In this document: piece by piece, positions 8,648 to 19,083 of the stretch
How the letters are laid out: every line of letters starts with the position of its first letter
Numbering within the stretch: the stretch's first letter is position 1
Assembly: GCA_000151295.1 (NCBI GenBank)
Contig: GG745342.1
Location: 394,447-458,446 of the forward strand
Length of the DNA: 64,000 nt
Direction: 5' to 3'
Origin: Allomyces macrogynus ATCC 38327
Taxonomy: Eukaryota; Blastocladiomycota; Blastocladiomycetes; Blastocladiales; Blastocladiaceae
The notes under the pieces: generated by a model
Database searches by the model: none
What the model saw: only the letters and a program-made list of their open reading frames with translations
Told to the model about the DNA's origin: nothing
Program-made: the position numbers and the translations under genes

Positions 8648-10666
8648 ATGGCCAGCGAAGACCCGCCATCATCGCCCACCACGCACCAACACGCAACAAT
8701 GCGCCTTGTCTCGCCCTACCACCACGTCGCGTCGCTGCCGCCGGCCTCGATGCCGGCCGCGCACGCTGCAGGCGCCGACCCCGCTGCTCTGGACCTCGAT
8801 ACGGTTGCTGCCGTGCTCGCGAGCCGACCCGACGCTCCCGCCGTGCTCTTCATGGCAGCGCACGACCAGCACCAGCACCAGCAGCCGCAGTCGCCGATAT
8901 TCCGGCTCGAGGACGCCGTCTACCTGTCGCCCGTCGACCACAGCAAGCTCCCGCCGGCGCCGTGGCTCGCCGCGATCGCATCGACCGCTGCTGCCGCGGC
9001 GGTCGAGAACGTGGGTCCGGCACTGCCACCGGCGCCGCCGCAGGACGCAACCGCAAGCGCGTACGCGCTGGACCCCGCCGGTTTTGCGGCGCTGTTGGGG
9101 CAGTGGAGTCCAACGGCGGCGGCCGATGTGGATGCGCCGTTGGCGACGCTCGATCCGATGGCCACATTCATGTCCACGACCACGACGACGACGATGGCGA
9201 CGCACGATGCGCCGCCAGTCACGACCCTCGCCTTGCCTGACCCGCCGTCGTCGGCACCTGTGCCGCTGCCCATGATCACGGAAGCCGTCATCGCAACCTC
9301 CCCCTCCAGCACGCCCGCGCCTACCGATCCGTCTCCACCCGCCGTTCCCGCAAGCAGCAGCCCTGCCCCCGGCAGCGGCGCACCCGCATCCCTCCGTCCC
9401 TCGACGACGACCGACGGCAGTCCCGTCCTCTCCGCCGTCCCGAGGCGGCTCTCCGTCGCTGCCGCGACCGACGTGCCAGCGGCCCTCCCGCTCCCACCCG
9501 CACGCCGCGCGAGCTCGTCCGAGATTGAGCACCACCTCGATGAACGCCTGCTGCACGTCGACTTCAACGACGTGACCGTGACCGAACTCAAGGACCACCT
9601 GCGGCAGCGCGGGAAGCCCGCGACCGGCAAGAAAGCCGTGCTCGTCGCGCGCATCAAGGCCGAGATCGCCGCGGTGCTCGCGAAACGCGCGGCGCGCGCG
9701 CCCGCAGGGTCGGCCGAGGCCGAGTCACTTGCGGCCGATGCGGAACGCGCTGCCGAGGACGCGAAGAAGGCCGAGGACCAGGTCGGCGCCGCGGCGGTTG
9801 CGGGGATCAAGCCGCCGCGCACGGACCCGCCGCAAGCCTTGCCGCAGCCGCTGCCGCAGGTGGCGATGCAGGTACCTATGCAGATGCATGCGGTCCCGTA
9901 CGCCCAACAGCAACCGCAGCCGTACCATTTCCCGGGTGCGCCGGCGCCGCTGCCCCTCGTCTCATCGGCAACAGCGATCCTGCCCGGCGTCATCCCCGGG
10001 TCCATGTCTCCAGGGATTGCATGCATGTCGCCCGGCCTCCCGCAGGGCGCGACGGGCATGTCCCCGAGTCTCGCGAACACGGCGCTCATGCCGGTCCCCG
10101 GTTCCCCCGGCATCCCAGCGCCCGGGATCTGGAGTTCCGCCGGCGGACCCGCCGCATCGGGCCTACCGTCGCCGCGGTTCCAGCCGTACCCACTGGCCCG
10201 TCCACGAACCAACTCGGTTCAGTACGCCGCGTCCCCGCTCGTCACCGGCGCACCGTCCCCGCCCGGCGGGCGGCTGCGGACCAACTCGATCTCATACGCG
10301 TCGGCCGCGCCGACGTCCCTGCCGCAACCGCCAAGGAACCGGTCGGCGTCCGTGTCGACGATGGTCGCGGGCATGTCGCTCGACGCAGCGGCGGCGGTCG
10401 CGGCGGCGGCTGCGTGGAGCGAGCACGCAGCGGCGGTCGCGGCGGCCGCGATGCTCCCGGAGGGAATGATGTATACGATGCCGCCGCCGCCGACCGTGGC
10501 CGGACCGGATGCCGGGCTGCAGCGCGCGGCGGTCGCCGCGGCGGGACTCGCGACGCTCGGGCACGCCCTGGGGGCCGTGCAGCCGGTGAGTAGTGCGGCG
10601 ATGGCGCCTGGCGCGCCGTCGTCGATGGGTGGGTACGTGCCGGGCCCGGCGCCCGGCGCGCTGTGA
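8648..10666 (+). CDS. SAP-domain protein with long low-complexity regions
   Basis: Single-exon ORF of 672 aa from ATG 8648; a GTG seven codons upstream is not used. A SAP motif, a putative DNA/chromatin-binding helix-turn-helix, sits at about residues 302-338: VTVTELKDHLRQRGKPATGK followed by KAVLVARIKAEI. The rest is low-complexity: an Ala/Pro/Ser/Thr-rich N-terminal half with a Thr run, a Gln/His stretch, then Pro/Gly/Met-rich repeats (SPG.ACMSPGLP) and poly-Ala near the C-terminus. Motifs such as RPRTNSVQYA and RLRTNSISYA resemble basophilic kinase or 14-3-3 type sites. It is probably a nuclear regulator; the exact orthologue is not recognised. Confidence 0.75.
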   Translation: MASEDPPSSPTTHQHATMRLVSPYHHVASLPPASMPAAHAAGADPAALDLDTVAAVLASRPDAPAVLFMAAHDQHQHQQPQSPIFRLEDAVYLSPVDHSKLPPAPWLAAIASTAAAAAVENVGPALPPAPPQDATASAYALDPAGFAALLGQWSPTAAADVDAPLATLDPMATFMSTTTTTTMATHDAPPVTTLALPDPPSSAPVPLPMITEAVIATSPSSTPAPTDPSPPAVPASSSPAPGSGAPASLRPSTTTDGSPVLSAVPRRLSVAAATDVPAALPLPPARRASSSEIEHHLDERLLHVDFNDVTVTELKDHLRQRGKPATGKKAVLVARIKAEIAAVLAKRAARAPAGSAEAESLAADAERAAEDAKKAEDQVGAAAVAGIKPPRTDPPQALPQPLPQVAMQVPMQMHAVPYAQQQPQPYHFPGAPAPLPLVSSATAILPGVIPGSMSPGIACMSPGLPQGATGMSPSLANTALMPVPGSPGIPAPGIWSSAGGPAASGLPSPRFQPYPLARPRTNSVQYAASPLVTGAPSPPGGRLRTNSISYASAAPTSLPQPPRNRSASVSTMVAGMSLDAAAAVAAAAAWSEHAAAVAAAAMLPEGMMYTMPPPPTVAGPDAGLQRAAVAAAGLATLGHALGAVQPVSSAAMAPGAPSSMGGYVPGPAPGAL

Positions 10667-11097
10667 ATGTGTAGTCGTCCAAATACCGTGTCAGATTGTC
10701 GATCTGTTGCTCGCGGCGCGCACGCGCGGGATGGTTGATTCATCATCGTGCTGCCGTGCGGCGATGATTTTGTTGTTTGGTTTTACCGTTTATCGCACTG
10801 TACCATCGCACACCAACCCCTAAATACAAGTCACGCTCTTCGCGTTGTTTTGTTACGTCCTTGTGTGCCCTGTGCTTTACTTTGGACGCCTCTTTCCGCA
10901 GATTTCCGCTCAAAGTCCCCAAAGGACGAAAATACCGAGCGGAGCAAGCGGGGGGCAAGCGCAATGTCCACGTCTCACGCATTAGCAACCGCTCCTTACC
11001 TCATCACCTGACCGCAAACAACACATCTCCCGGTCGGCCCGTCATTTTTGCGACGCCATCACGACTGCAACCACCACCAGCAACCCCCAAATTCACG
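10667..11097. other. Intergenic, tandem plus-strand genes
   Basis: AT-richer 3' flank of the SAP gene and leader of the next gene. No further gene or clear signal seen. Confidence 0.4.
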
Positions 11098-12010
11098 ATG
11101 CAACCCGCGCGCACCGGCAGCAGCGCCAGCGACAGCGACGACGACGATGCGCCCGAGGCCGTGTCGCTGACGGCGTCCAAGGACCAGCACCGCACGCGCG
11201 CACGCGCCGAGCGCGGCGCCGCCTCGAGCGCCAAGCGCGCTGTCAAGGACCGGAATCGCGCGCGCGATGCGGCGATCAAGGCGCAGAAGCCGGCAACCAA
11301 GACGCAGAAGCCCGCGAGGGGAGGGAAGAGCGCCGAGCCCGCGGCACCCGCGGCTCCGGCAAGCGACGACGACGACGACGACGAGGCCGATGCCGAGCCC
11401 GAGAAGAAACCGAGCGCAGAGGAGAAGGATGGAGAGGAGGAGGAGGGGGATGCGGACGCGCTGCCGGCCGATTTCCTGCAGCAGTTGGCGGCACGAGAGG
11501 ACGACGAGGAGTCGGAGCAAGATGAGGAGGACGAGGACGACGGGTTCGTTGCCCCCCCTTCTACATGATCCGGTCACCGTCACTGCGGAACTAACCGCAG
11601 CACTATCCACGCGTAGTCCGCGTGCCACGATTGACATTGCCGCGTCCAAGTCGTTCAAATTCGACGACGACGACGAGTTTGACGACGACCTCATGGACCT
11701 CGACGACGACGACAACGACTCCCCGTCCTTGCCCGCGGGGCTCGAAGTCGTGCCGCTCACGAAACTCGCCGCTGCCGATGTGGCCACGCCACCCGTTGCC
11801 TCGGCCGCAAATTTTTTGGAAATGAGGTTGCGCAAGACGGCGCGTCGGCAACCGATTTTGACTTCACTCTCGCGCGCGGGCCAGCCGGCGCTCGATATGG
11901 CGGTGAAACCCGGATTGACGTCGGGTAGTAAGAGCGGCCGTGATTTGCGGCTGAAGAAGACGAAGCGCGGGAAGAAGGGTGGGGTGGGGAAGGCCAAGGT
12001 GCGGAGGTAG
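11098..12010 (+). CDS. Acidic/basic low-complexity protein, possibly nucleolar
   Basis: Two exons, 11098-11543 and 11617-12010, joined across a 73-bp intron (donor GTTCGT, branch-like CTAAC at 11591, acceptor TAG), give 279 aa. The N-terminal half has Lys/Arg/Ala-rich stretches alternating with Asp/Glu runs. ADALPADFLQQLAARE and ANFLEMRLRKTARRQP are two short FL..L/RL motifs that may be the functional core. The C-terminus is strongly basic (KKTKRGKKGGVGKAKVRR). Such composition is typical of ribosome-biogenesis or chromatin proteins, but I do not recognise the family. The alternative acceptor at 11600 breaks the frame. Confidence 0.65.
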
Positions 12011-12162
12011 GCGTGACGTGGAGGACGGAAAAAATGAATTTGGGATGTGCTGCACCTCGTAACATTGGTTGACAGACGGCAGACGCTGGGAGAAATGCCG
12101 ACGATCGACGATCGAGGCCAGTCACACGTTACAGGCTTCCAGATCTTCAGCTCTCAGCGTCA

Positions 12163-12988
12163 ATGTCGGAGCTTCATTCTCCAGCAACCCATTTATTTGC
12201 GATTGACCCAGCTGCAACGCGACTATGGTCAGAGTTTCGTACTCCTATTGAGCATCTGCTGACTGAAATTGTCCTGATAAAGCAAGCTGTTCCTGTTATG
12301 GACTGGCGCCACTCTGCCCATGCCTTCGTTCCTGCAATCTATTGTTGTGTTGAGAGCCATGCAGGGGGATGTTGAGAAGAAGGAATTGAGCAAAGCTCAT
12401 GCATTGCAGAAGGGTATCAAACTCTGCACAGTCATGTCCCCAGAACACCTTGCTCGACACAAGCGCATGGTGTGGGATTATCACACAAAGCTTACACCAA
12501 ATAGTGGGGACACAGACCTGGATTTGCTACATGACATTTATAATGACATTAAATCTTGGAGAAATACTGCTGCTTCATGGACATGCGCGTCCAATGTGCA
12601 GTGCAGAAGGCAGACAAACACATCAAAGCGTCACAAGTGAATAGTTCTTGATTGGGGCTGGAATAAAGGACAACCACTTACATCCTGGAGCACAGTTACT
12701 GTTGGATAATTTGACGAAGGACTTTGACAAGACTTACGAAAACTATAGGACATATACTAACGTTATTGTTCATGATATGGAGTTTGTGAACCAGTTCCAC
12801 AGGCTGGAGAACAAGTATAACCGCACCCCAAAGTTAATTATCTAACCCATCATTATATGACAGCAGAGTGCAGCTACTGTGAGGGGTTTGGTGACCTTGC
12901 CACTGCCACCACAGAGTACCACTGCGCCAATTGCAATGACGCGCCCTTGGTGGCCATCTTGGCAACCACATTCATGAATGTGAGGTAG
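12163..12988 (+). pseudogene. AT-richer island with consecutive ORF pieces, unrecognised
   Basis: Base composition drops relative to the flanks. Four successive open pieces on the plus strand change frame: 12163-12375 (ATHLFAIDPAATRLWSEFRT), 12320-12640 (AHALQKGIKLCTVMSPEHLA), 12648-12845 (DKTYENYRTYTNVIVHDMEF) and 12857-12988, a 43-aa piece with two CxxC pairs (CSYC, CANC). Either this is a decayed gene or transposon, or a multi-exon gene. For example, GTATAA at 12820 with CTAAC at 12842 and a downstream AG looks like an intron. The last piece overlaps a possible exon of the minus-strand gene at 12874-13409. No family is recognised. Confidence 0.35.
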
Positions 12989-13409
12989 CACTCCTCTCTG
13001 GCATATAGGAGTACACTATGGATTAGCAGTCAGTCAGTGAGACGCATCTCATTGGTCGGGCAAGCTGCCAAGTCCCAAACAAGCAAAATACGTACTGGCC
13101 GTTGGCCTCGTTCTCATCGTGCAGCTTGTTGTGGAACATGGCAAGAAGAAGCGTGTGCGCAATGACCATGTCACGTGACAAGACCTTGGCCACACGCTCG
13201 CCAATCGCTTCAACGAGATTCAGGATCGCCACCTTGTCAACTGTGCTTGTGTCCTCGACGGCCGTGGCGTCGACCTTGGCTGTGAGCGCTGCCATCTCAT
13301 TCTCCTGTGGCGCTTGCTGGTTGGTCGCGTCCGGCGCGTCAAGGGTGTTGCTGGTGGGAAGATCCCAAAGAATGGGGTCGATTGGGGCGCAGACGGCAGC
13401 GGAGGACAT
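12874..13409 (-). CDS. Hypothetical protein, two exons
   Basis: Exon 1, 13409-13096, starts at a good ATG and ends at a GTACGT donor, the favoured donor in this window. A CTAAT branch-like site and TAG acceptor at 13017-13016 give exon 2, 13015-12874, and 151 aa in total. The first exon encodes a helical-looking segment (DKVAILNLVEAIGERVAKVL then SRDMVIAHTLLLAMFHNKLH). No family is recognised. Without splicing the ORF would end at 13023 after a short unrelated tail. Exon 2 is the weaker part, as it overlaps a plus-strand CxxC ORF. Confidence 0.45.
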
Positions 13410-14043
13410 GGTGGACGTGAAGAGTGGAGCAGAAACAGACTGAAATGAGGAAAGAGAGGAGGACGAGGCTGACAGAGCCGGCTCTATATCAGCATCATGC
13501 TAGCAGGTCATGAGGATGAAAGGAAGCATGCCTGGAAGTCGTCCACCATTGTTGGTTTTATTCTTTTCTGTCCATCCCATTTGCGCCACTTGATTGAGCG
13601 CTAGGGCCCATGAATGTTGGCGAGATGCCGATATGGAGATGGGCACAGGCGGCTGGACGGCAGCCAGTCTTGATCGACGAGCCACGCGCCGAATTGTTGA
13701 CATCGAAATCCAATGATACTCAAATCGTGGACGGCCAAGGCGAAACCATTGCTGTCGTGGCCATCTGTCATCGACGAGCCAGAACAAGCAAACGGCTGCA
13801 TCTCTGAAGTCCTCGCAGGAGCCAGTCCAGCTGATGGGCCTGCCTCTCACTTCGCTCGTGGAAAAATGTAAGAACGATCCATTCACGTTGCCGCCTCGGT
13901 CGAGTCCTATCCCATTCCATCCCATCCCATCCCATCCAGTCCGCTCCTGCGCGCACCCAGCATGCCATCGCTTTTGCTGCTAGCATGCGGTGGGCAAGTC
14001 TCCTACCGTACCGTCCGACCACAACAACCGCGTCTCGGACCAC
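13410..14043. other. Intergenic; CCCAT pentanucleotide repeats
   Basis: No supported gene. Several tandem ATCCC/CCCAT units occur at about 13910-13937. The small ORFs on either strand show no domain. Confidence 0.4.
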
Positions 14044-17000
14044 TCAAAACAGCCCGACTAAGCACACAAAACGTATCCCAGTCAGTCCTTGTCCACCCTC
14101 ACCCTACCCACGAGACCAAAACACGTACGCTTCTTCTTGAGTTCCTTCTGCTTCCACCCGGCGAGCGCCGCAAACGCCGCCCGGTCCATGCCAAAATGCT
14201 TGCCGAAATCGGCGTCGCTCAGGTAGGACTCGAGCTGCGACGGGTCGAGCCCACGCACCGCCTTGTTGCGAATCTGGTCGATCGAGTAGGTCGGTTTCGT
14301 GGGGCCCGCCAGGAACTCGGCCATCGGGACCACGTCCTAAAAGAACACAGACCATCAGCTTGACGTGTACAAGATCAATGCGCGCGAAATCAGCGCATGA
14401 TACCGTTTGCCCGCCGACACGACCCGTCAAGAACGCGGCCCCCGGGAGGAGCGACTGCATGTACGCCGGCAGCCCCATCGGCATCTTAGCCACAAACACG
14501 TTTGCCTCCTTGACCCCTTTCGAATACGTCTTGGCCAAGTCGAGCGCGACCTTCACAAACTCGGCATCACCCACCATCGACCCGACCAGGACCACCATCT
14601 TGTCCTCGCCGACGGCGACCAGCGTGACCGAGTCCTCGCGCACGTCGCGCCACGTCGCGTGCATCACCGCGCGCAACGAAGCCGTGGGCGCCATCGTGAA
14701 GACGGCCGTGGTCGTGCCTTTGGCGACGCGCGGGTTCGTGACGGTCGTCCCACCGAGCTGCTTCGCGAAATCGAGCGGCGTCGCGAGCGCGATCATCCGG
14801 TCGTGCACGAGCGACGGCGGGTAGTGCGCGAGGTTGCGCGTGGCCGGGTCGGTCGTCAGAACTTGGTTCTTGGTCTTGAGAACAAAGTGCGCCGTCGGGC
14901 AGTTCCAGATCGCCGCTGGGTCCTATTCCGTACCAATGCGTTGTTAGCTCTACGCTTCTGCGCAGAATCACGCGCCCGATCATACGTACCGCACTGATTA
15001 CCTCCAACACCCGCCCATTCGCATGCACCGCACACAGTTCCTTGTCGGGCACCGGCGTCGGCTTCCCGTCCTCGCCCACGTACGCGCCGGGCCGGTACAC
15101 GACGCGGCGGTCCGCAAACAACCCCCAAAACGCGGTCGGCTCGCGGTACTGGTGCACGGTGGCCACGGGCCCACCGCCGCGGCGCAGTTCCGCGAGCATC
15201 AACTGACTCAGCGGAGAATCGGCCGCGGTTGACCCGACCCACTTGACGACGCCGCCCGACGCGGTCAAGAGAACATACACGTCCTTGGCGTACAGAATCC
15301 CGACATCCGCGTCGGCCACGCGCGCGCGGGACTCGCGCACGATGTGGACCGCCTCAATCGTGTCATTCGCGGGCCAAGTGTCCCACGGCGCGCCCACCGC
15401 CGCCGCGGGAGCCACAGCGTGCACGCGCGTCCAATCATGCACGACTTTTTCCGGCACCAGCCCCGCGGCAGCTGCAAGAGAAGCGCTATCGCGCCCAGAA
15501 ATCGAGTTACTGCGCGAGAGCCGGCCGGATGTGATGGACGGGAACGCGGCCGCCGGGCTCGCGGGCGACCCGAGCCCGACGCCGCCGGAACTGAAACTCG
15601 GGCTGCGCCCGAGCGTCGCAAAATATTCCTTGAACACGGTCGTTTCGTGGCCTTCGTGCACGACGCTCGGGACCACGCCGAACACGCCGAGCACTTTGCG
15701 CGAAATCGCGTCCGGGTCCGGGGCGGCGGTGCCGGCGGCGGCCTGCGCGCCGACCCAGACGTACGCGACGGACCGCGTCGCGCTGCTGGTCGCGGAGGTG
15801 AAGTTGGCGACGACGACGAACGCGCGGGAGGTATCGAGAATACTCATGGGCGCGCGGGATCCGCCCGTGAGGTACGTCACCGGGTCGAGCAGCTGGTCAG
15901 TGTCGTAGATCGCGACCTGTGCGAGATCCACCGCGTCGGGTTTCAATCTGGAGACCACCGACGGCACGTCGATGACGCGCACGCCAAGCGCTTTCCAAAA
16001 CTCGGACCCGGCACGGTCCATGACATCTTCCAGCGTCGTCGGCAACTTGCCGGCGGGCACTTCCACGTCCTTGATCCGCGTGGCCACGTCCATCGCTTTC
16101 GCCTTCTTCAGGACCGCGGCCTCGGGCCCAGCCCAGACGTAAATGGCCGTTGCCGTCGGCGTGACCGGGTCGAGCGAGTCGGGCACGGGCGCGTTCACGA
16201 TCGACCGCAGCGTCGGCGCGACGACCAAGATATACGCGTCGTTGCGGGACAGTTCAGCGGTCGATACAGTCACGCACGGAATTACCGTGAATTTCTTGGT
16301 CCCGACGACGCGGTACAGCGCCGGGCCGCCGGGGGACGTGCGCGCTCCGGCACCAGAGGACCGCGACAAAGAGTTTGTGCGGGACCGCGTCCGGGTGCCG
16401 GTCGCGGGCGCGCCGCCGATACTGCTGCCGAGACCGCCGAAACTGGCCGTGCGCGACCGCGGGCCGGCCGACGCGGGACCGCCAGCAAGACTCGCGCTGG
16501 GAGACACGGGCGACAGGTGGTTCGCGACCGTGGTTGTGGGGGACGCATTCAGGCTTGCGTGCAGGTCGCGCTGCAGCTGCGCGAGCGCCGACGTCGACCG
16601 TTCGAGCGGCGCAGGTTTCATGGGACTCGTCGGAGCGGCGGGCGCAGCCGCGGCGGGCTCGACGACCATCGGCTCGGGGGCCTTGATCTGTGCTGTCTCC
16701 TTGGCGAGCCCGGGCATCCCGGACGACTCGCCGAGCGCCTCGGGAATGCTCGGCTCGTCGGGCGTCGCCGCCTCGGTGTCCTTGCCCGATGTGGGAGCGG
16801 CGAGGTTCGTGAGCGATCCGTGTCGCGACGAAGGCTTGCGGCCCTTGGGCGGCGGCGGGCGCGTGGCTGTCGGGTGCGTGAGCTCGGTCGTCGGCTTGCC
16901 GGGAGACGTGGGCTCGCCGGCACTCGCGGGCGACTCGGTCGTGCCGGCAGCCGACGGGCTCGCGAGACCGGGCAGTGCGGTGCCGCGCGTTGCGAGCCGT

Positions 17001-17336
17001 TGGAGCCGTTTCTGCTCGGATTCCTACGTGTCCTCCAACCGTCAGCACGCGTTCGACTCCGATCCCACCACACACTTTGCCCTGTACCTTTTCCAGCTTC
17101 CCCGCGAGTTCCTTCAACTCCTCGGACCGGCGGTCGCGCGACTCGCGGCGCAGTTTCTTGGCGGACTCGACCGTCTTTTCCACGCCCTCGAGCGTCGAGG
17201 AGAGCGATCCGGCCTCGCGCGAGAGCGAGCCCGACGGTGAGATGGCGCCGCCGGCGCCGCCGGCCGCGAGCAGGTAGGCCGACGCGGTCAGCGCGCGGTT
17301 GCTGCCGGATGGACTGGACTGGCTCGGGTCGGCCAT
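14044..17336 (-). CDS. Villin-like actin-binding protein (gelsolin repeats plus C-terminal headpiece)
   Basis: Five exons give 1007 aa: 17336-17088, 17023-14990, 14922-14404, 14336-14129 and a 14-nt final exon 14057-14044. Gelsolin-like segments run from about residue 315 to 930 (IYVWAGPEAAVLKKAKA, EFWKALGVR, VVKWVGSTAADSPLS, PTAFWGLFADRRVVY). The C-terminus is a villin headpiece: TYSIDQIRNKAVRGLDP, then YLSDADFGKHFGM and AGWKQKELKKKLGLF. The last codons (LGLF-stop) are supplied only by the micro-exon, restoring the classic KKKLGLF headpiece end. The N-terminal third is Ser/Pro-rich with a short charged coiled segment (SAKKLRRESRDRRSEELKEL). It probably severs, caps or bundles actin. Dikarya generally lack villin. 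Confidence 0.9.
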
Positions 17337-17673
17337 GGCGGTGCGGGGAGTGGGAGCGCGTGGTGGGATCGGCCGTCGTCGCGGCGTGGAAAATGGTCTG
17401 ACGATGAGGAGAAGGCGCGACGCGATGCTCGAGGCGTAACGACGCGGTGCGGTTACGGCACATACGCTGTCTGATTGAAAATCCACTGCCCACACCCGTT
17501 CACACCCTGTTTGCACGTCCACATGGCAAGACAGGAACGAGCGCGGATGGGGAACGAAACACAGCCCTTCAAAAAAGTAACGGACCCCATGAGTGTGTAC
17601 AACCCAAACTACGCTCCACCAAAACCGTCCGCTCCCCCATCTTCCTCTCCCGCACCGAACGCGCTCGCGGTTC
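17337..17673. other. Intergenic, villin 5' flank / UBC9 3' flank
   Basis: No gene seen; must contain the villin promoter. A TATA box is not obvious. Confidence 0.35.
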
Positions 17674-18285
17674 TCAATCCTGGTCGTTTGGCGCGTTCGC
17701 CTTGGCAATCTCCCGAATCCTCTTTTCGTACTGCACGGGACTCTTCCTTTTCAGCTGGTAGGCGGGCCCATTGGCGGGCGACGCGAGGTTGGGCGTGTCG
17801 AGCAGCTCTACTCGTGCTTTCGCGTTAACATTTGGGAAACGACCGGGTGGAGAACATGGGCGCGCGCGGTGCGTACCTTGCACGCCGAGCAGGATTTCCT
17901 TGACGGTGATGGCGGGTTTCCACGCGTAGCCAATGATACTCAAACAGATTTTGCCGTCGGGGTAGACGTTCGGGTGGAAGAGTGCCGGCGTGAAGCGCAC
18001 GACTACCGTGCCGAATTGCAGGTGTCAGCGATGCGAATCGGGAGATCGCGAGAGTTCAACGTAGGGTGGGTCCTGCGGGTAGGATCTTGGGAAGTCAAGC
18101 TGCAGCGCTTGTACTCACCACCCTCCCACGGCTACACACGTCAACGTCTGCAACGGGTCGAGTGCCAAGCAACAAACGAAGTCGTGAATGGAAACGAACC
18201 GTGCCGGTCTTGCCCGGAATCGTCGCCTCCCACTTCATCAGGTTGAGCGTGCCATCGGTCGTCTTGGTCGGCTTGCACAAGAAAC
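17674..18285 (-). pseudogene. UBC9: UBC9-like SUMO-conjugating E2, N-terminus not found and frame anomalies
   Basis: E2 for SUMO. Recognisable parts in order are [20 protein letters not shown] with ATIPGKTGT (18285-18200), PWEGGEYK (from 18131), [14 protein letters not shown] (about 18097-18070), [20 protein letters not shown] with [20 protein letters not shown] (18002-17877), and [20 protein letters not shown] to the stop (17807-17674). The active-site Cys is in GKICLSI. The last intron (17876-17808) and the GKTGT|PWEGG intron are clean. Two joints do not close: 2 extra bases after EYK near 18104, and 2 extra at the splice before VRF near 18002. The usual first exon (ERK.WRKDHP) was not found. 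It may be a decaying gene or sequence/assembly error. Confidence 0.7.
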
Positions 18286-19083
18286 CTGCGGCCGGCACGG
18301 GAAACGCACGCACACAACAGTGAGGACTCGAACTTGGAAACAAGCGCAAATTTGACCGAGTGGACGCACCGTACGGGTGGTCTGCCGGTCACAAATGGCG
18401 TGGATTCGATGGCCGAGCACGGTCACGTCCGTTTGGGACGGGGAAAAAGCGTCGCAAGGGCGGAACGCGCAAGGGGCGCGGCATTCCGGTGTCGAGAAGG
18501 GCATTGTTGGTACATCAAGGCATGTAATCGAGAAAGCGATTCGTGGTCAATTTCAGACTTGGAAGCCAGTTGAACATGGTTGCTGCGACCACCACGGCGC
18601 TGAGCGTCGTGTCGTGCGGCATCAAGTTACCGAGAGAGATGGTCCACCTTTGCGCCAGTTTTTGCGCTCTTCTTGCAGTCGCTGCTTGCACAAATCGGAC
18701 ATGATGGTGCTGTTTGAGAGAGAGATATGCTGGCTGCCGAAAGCTGGCGCGCAGCCAGCTGCCGTTGGGCGAGCAAGACTGCACGCCTAGTGGCAACAAG
18801 CACCCGCTGCCTTGACTGCCAGGAGGATTCGCCTGGGTGCACCCGCTTGGCTCCCCACGGTGGCGCGCCGACATGCAACTTGCACCGGCGTGCTCCTCTG
18901 TGCTGGGTGCTCCCCCCATCGTCCACGACGACACGCCATCGTCTGCCGCACCGACGCGCGGCCCTGCGACGGCCTCGACGCTCCCGACTTGCCGCACTCG
19001 ACTCGCGCTCTCTGTACCTCCTCGGCGCCCCGGCATTGCCGTGTGGATCGGCCCTGCGTGCGCTCTCCATCCCATCTGCCACG
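18286..19083. other. Divergent intergenic region UBC9 / AKR1
   Basis: About 800 bp that should hold the missing UBC9 first exon, if it exists, and the AKR1 promoter. A GTGCGT donor-like site on the minus strand near 18371 marks a possible upstream exon end, but its translation does not match the UBC9 N-terminus. Confidence 0.4.

Noticed and set aside
11059..11997. 312-aa minus-strand ORF
   Set aside because: Shadow of the acidic/basic protein gene; Leu/Val runs come from reverse Asp/Glu codons.
15344..17401. 685-aa plus-strand ORF
   Set aside because: Antisense to the villin gene; Arg/Gly-rich composition of a GC-rich shadow frame and no domain.
18066..18120. 19-bp intron GTGAGT...GCAG in the UBC9 remnant
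   Set aside because: Far too short for the spliceosome; an indel explains the frame change better.
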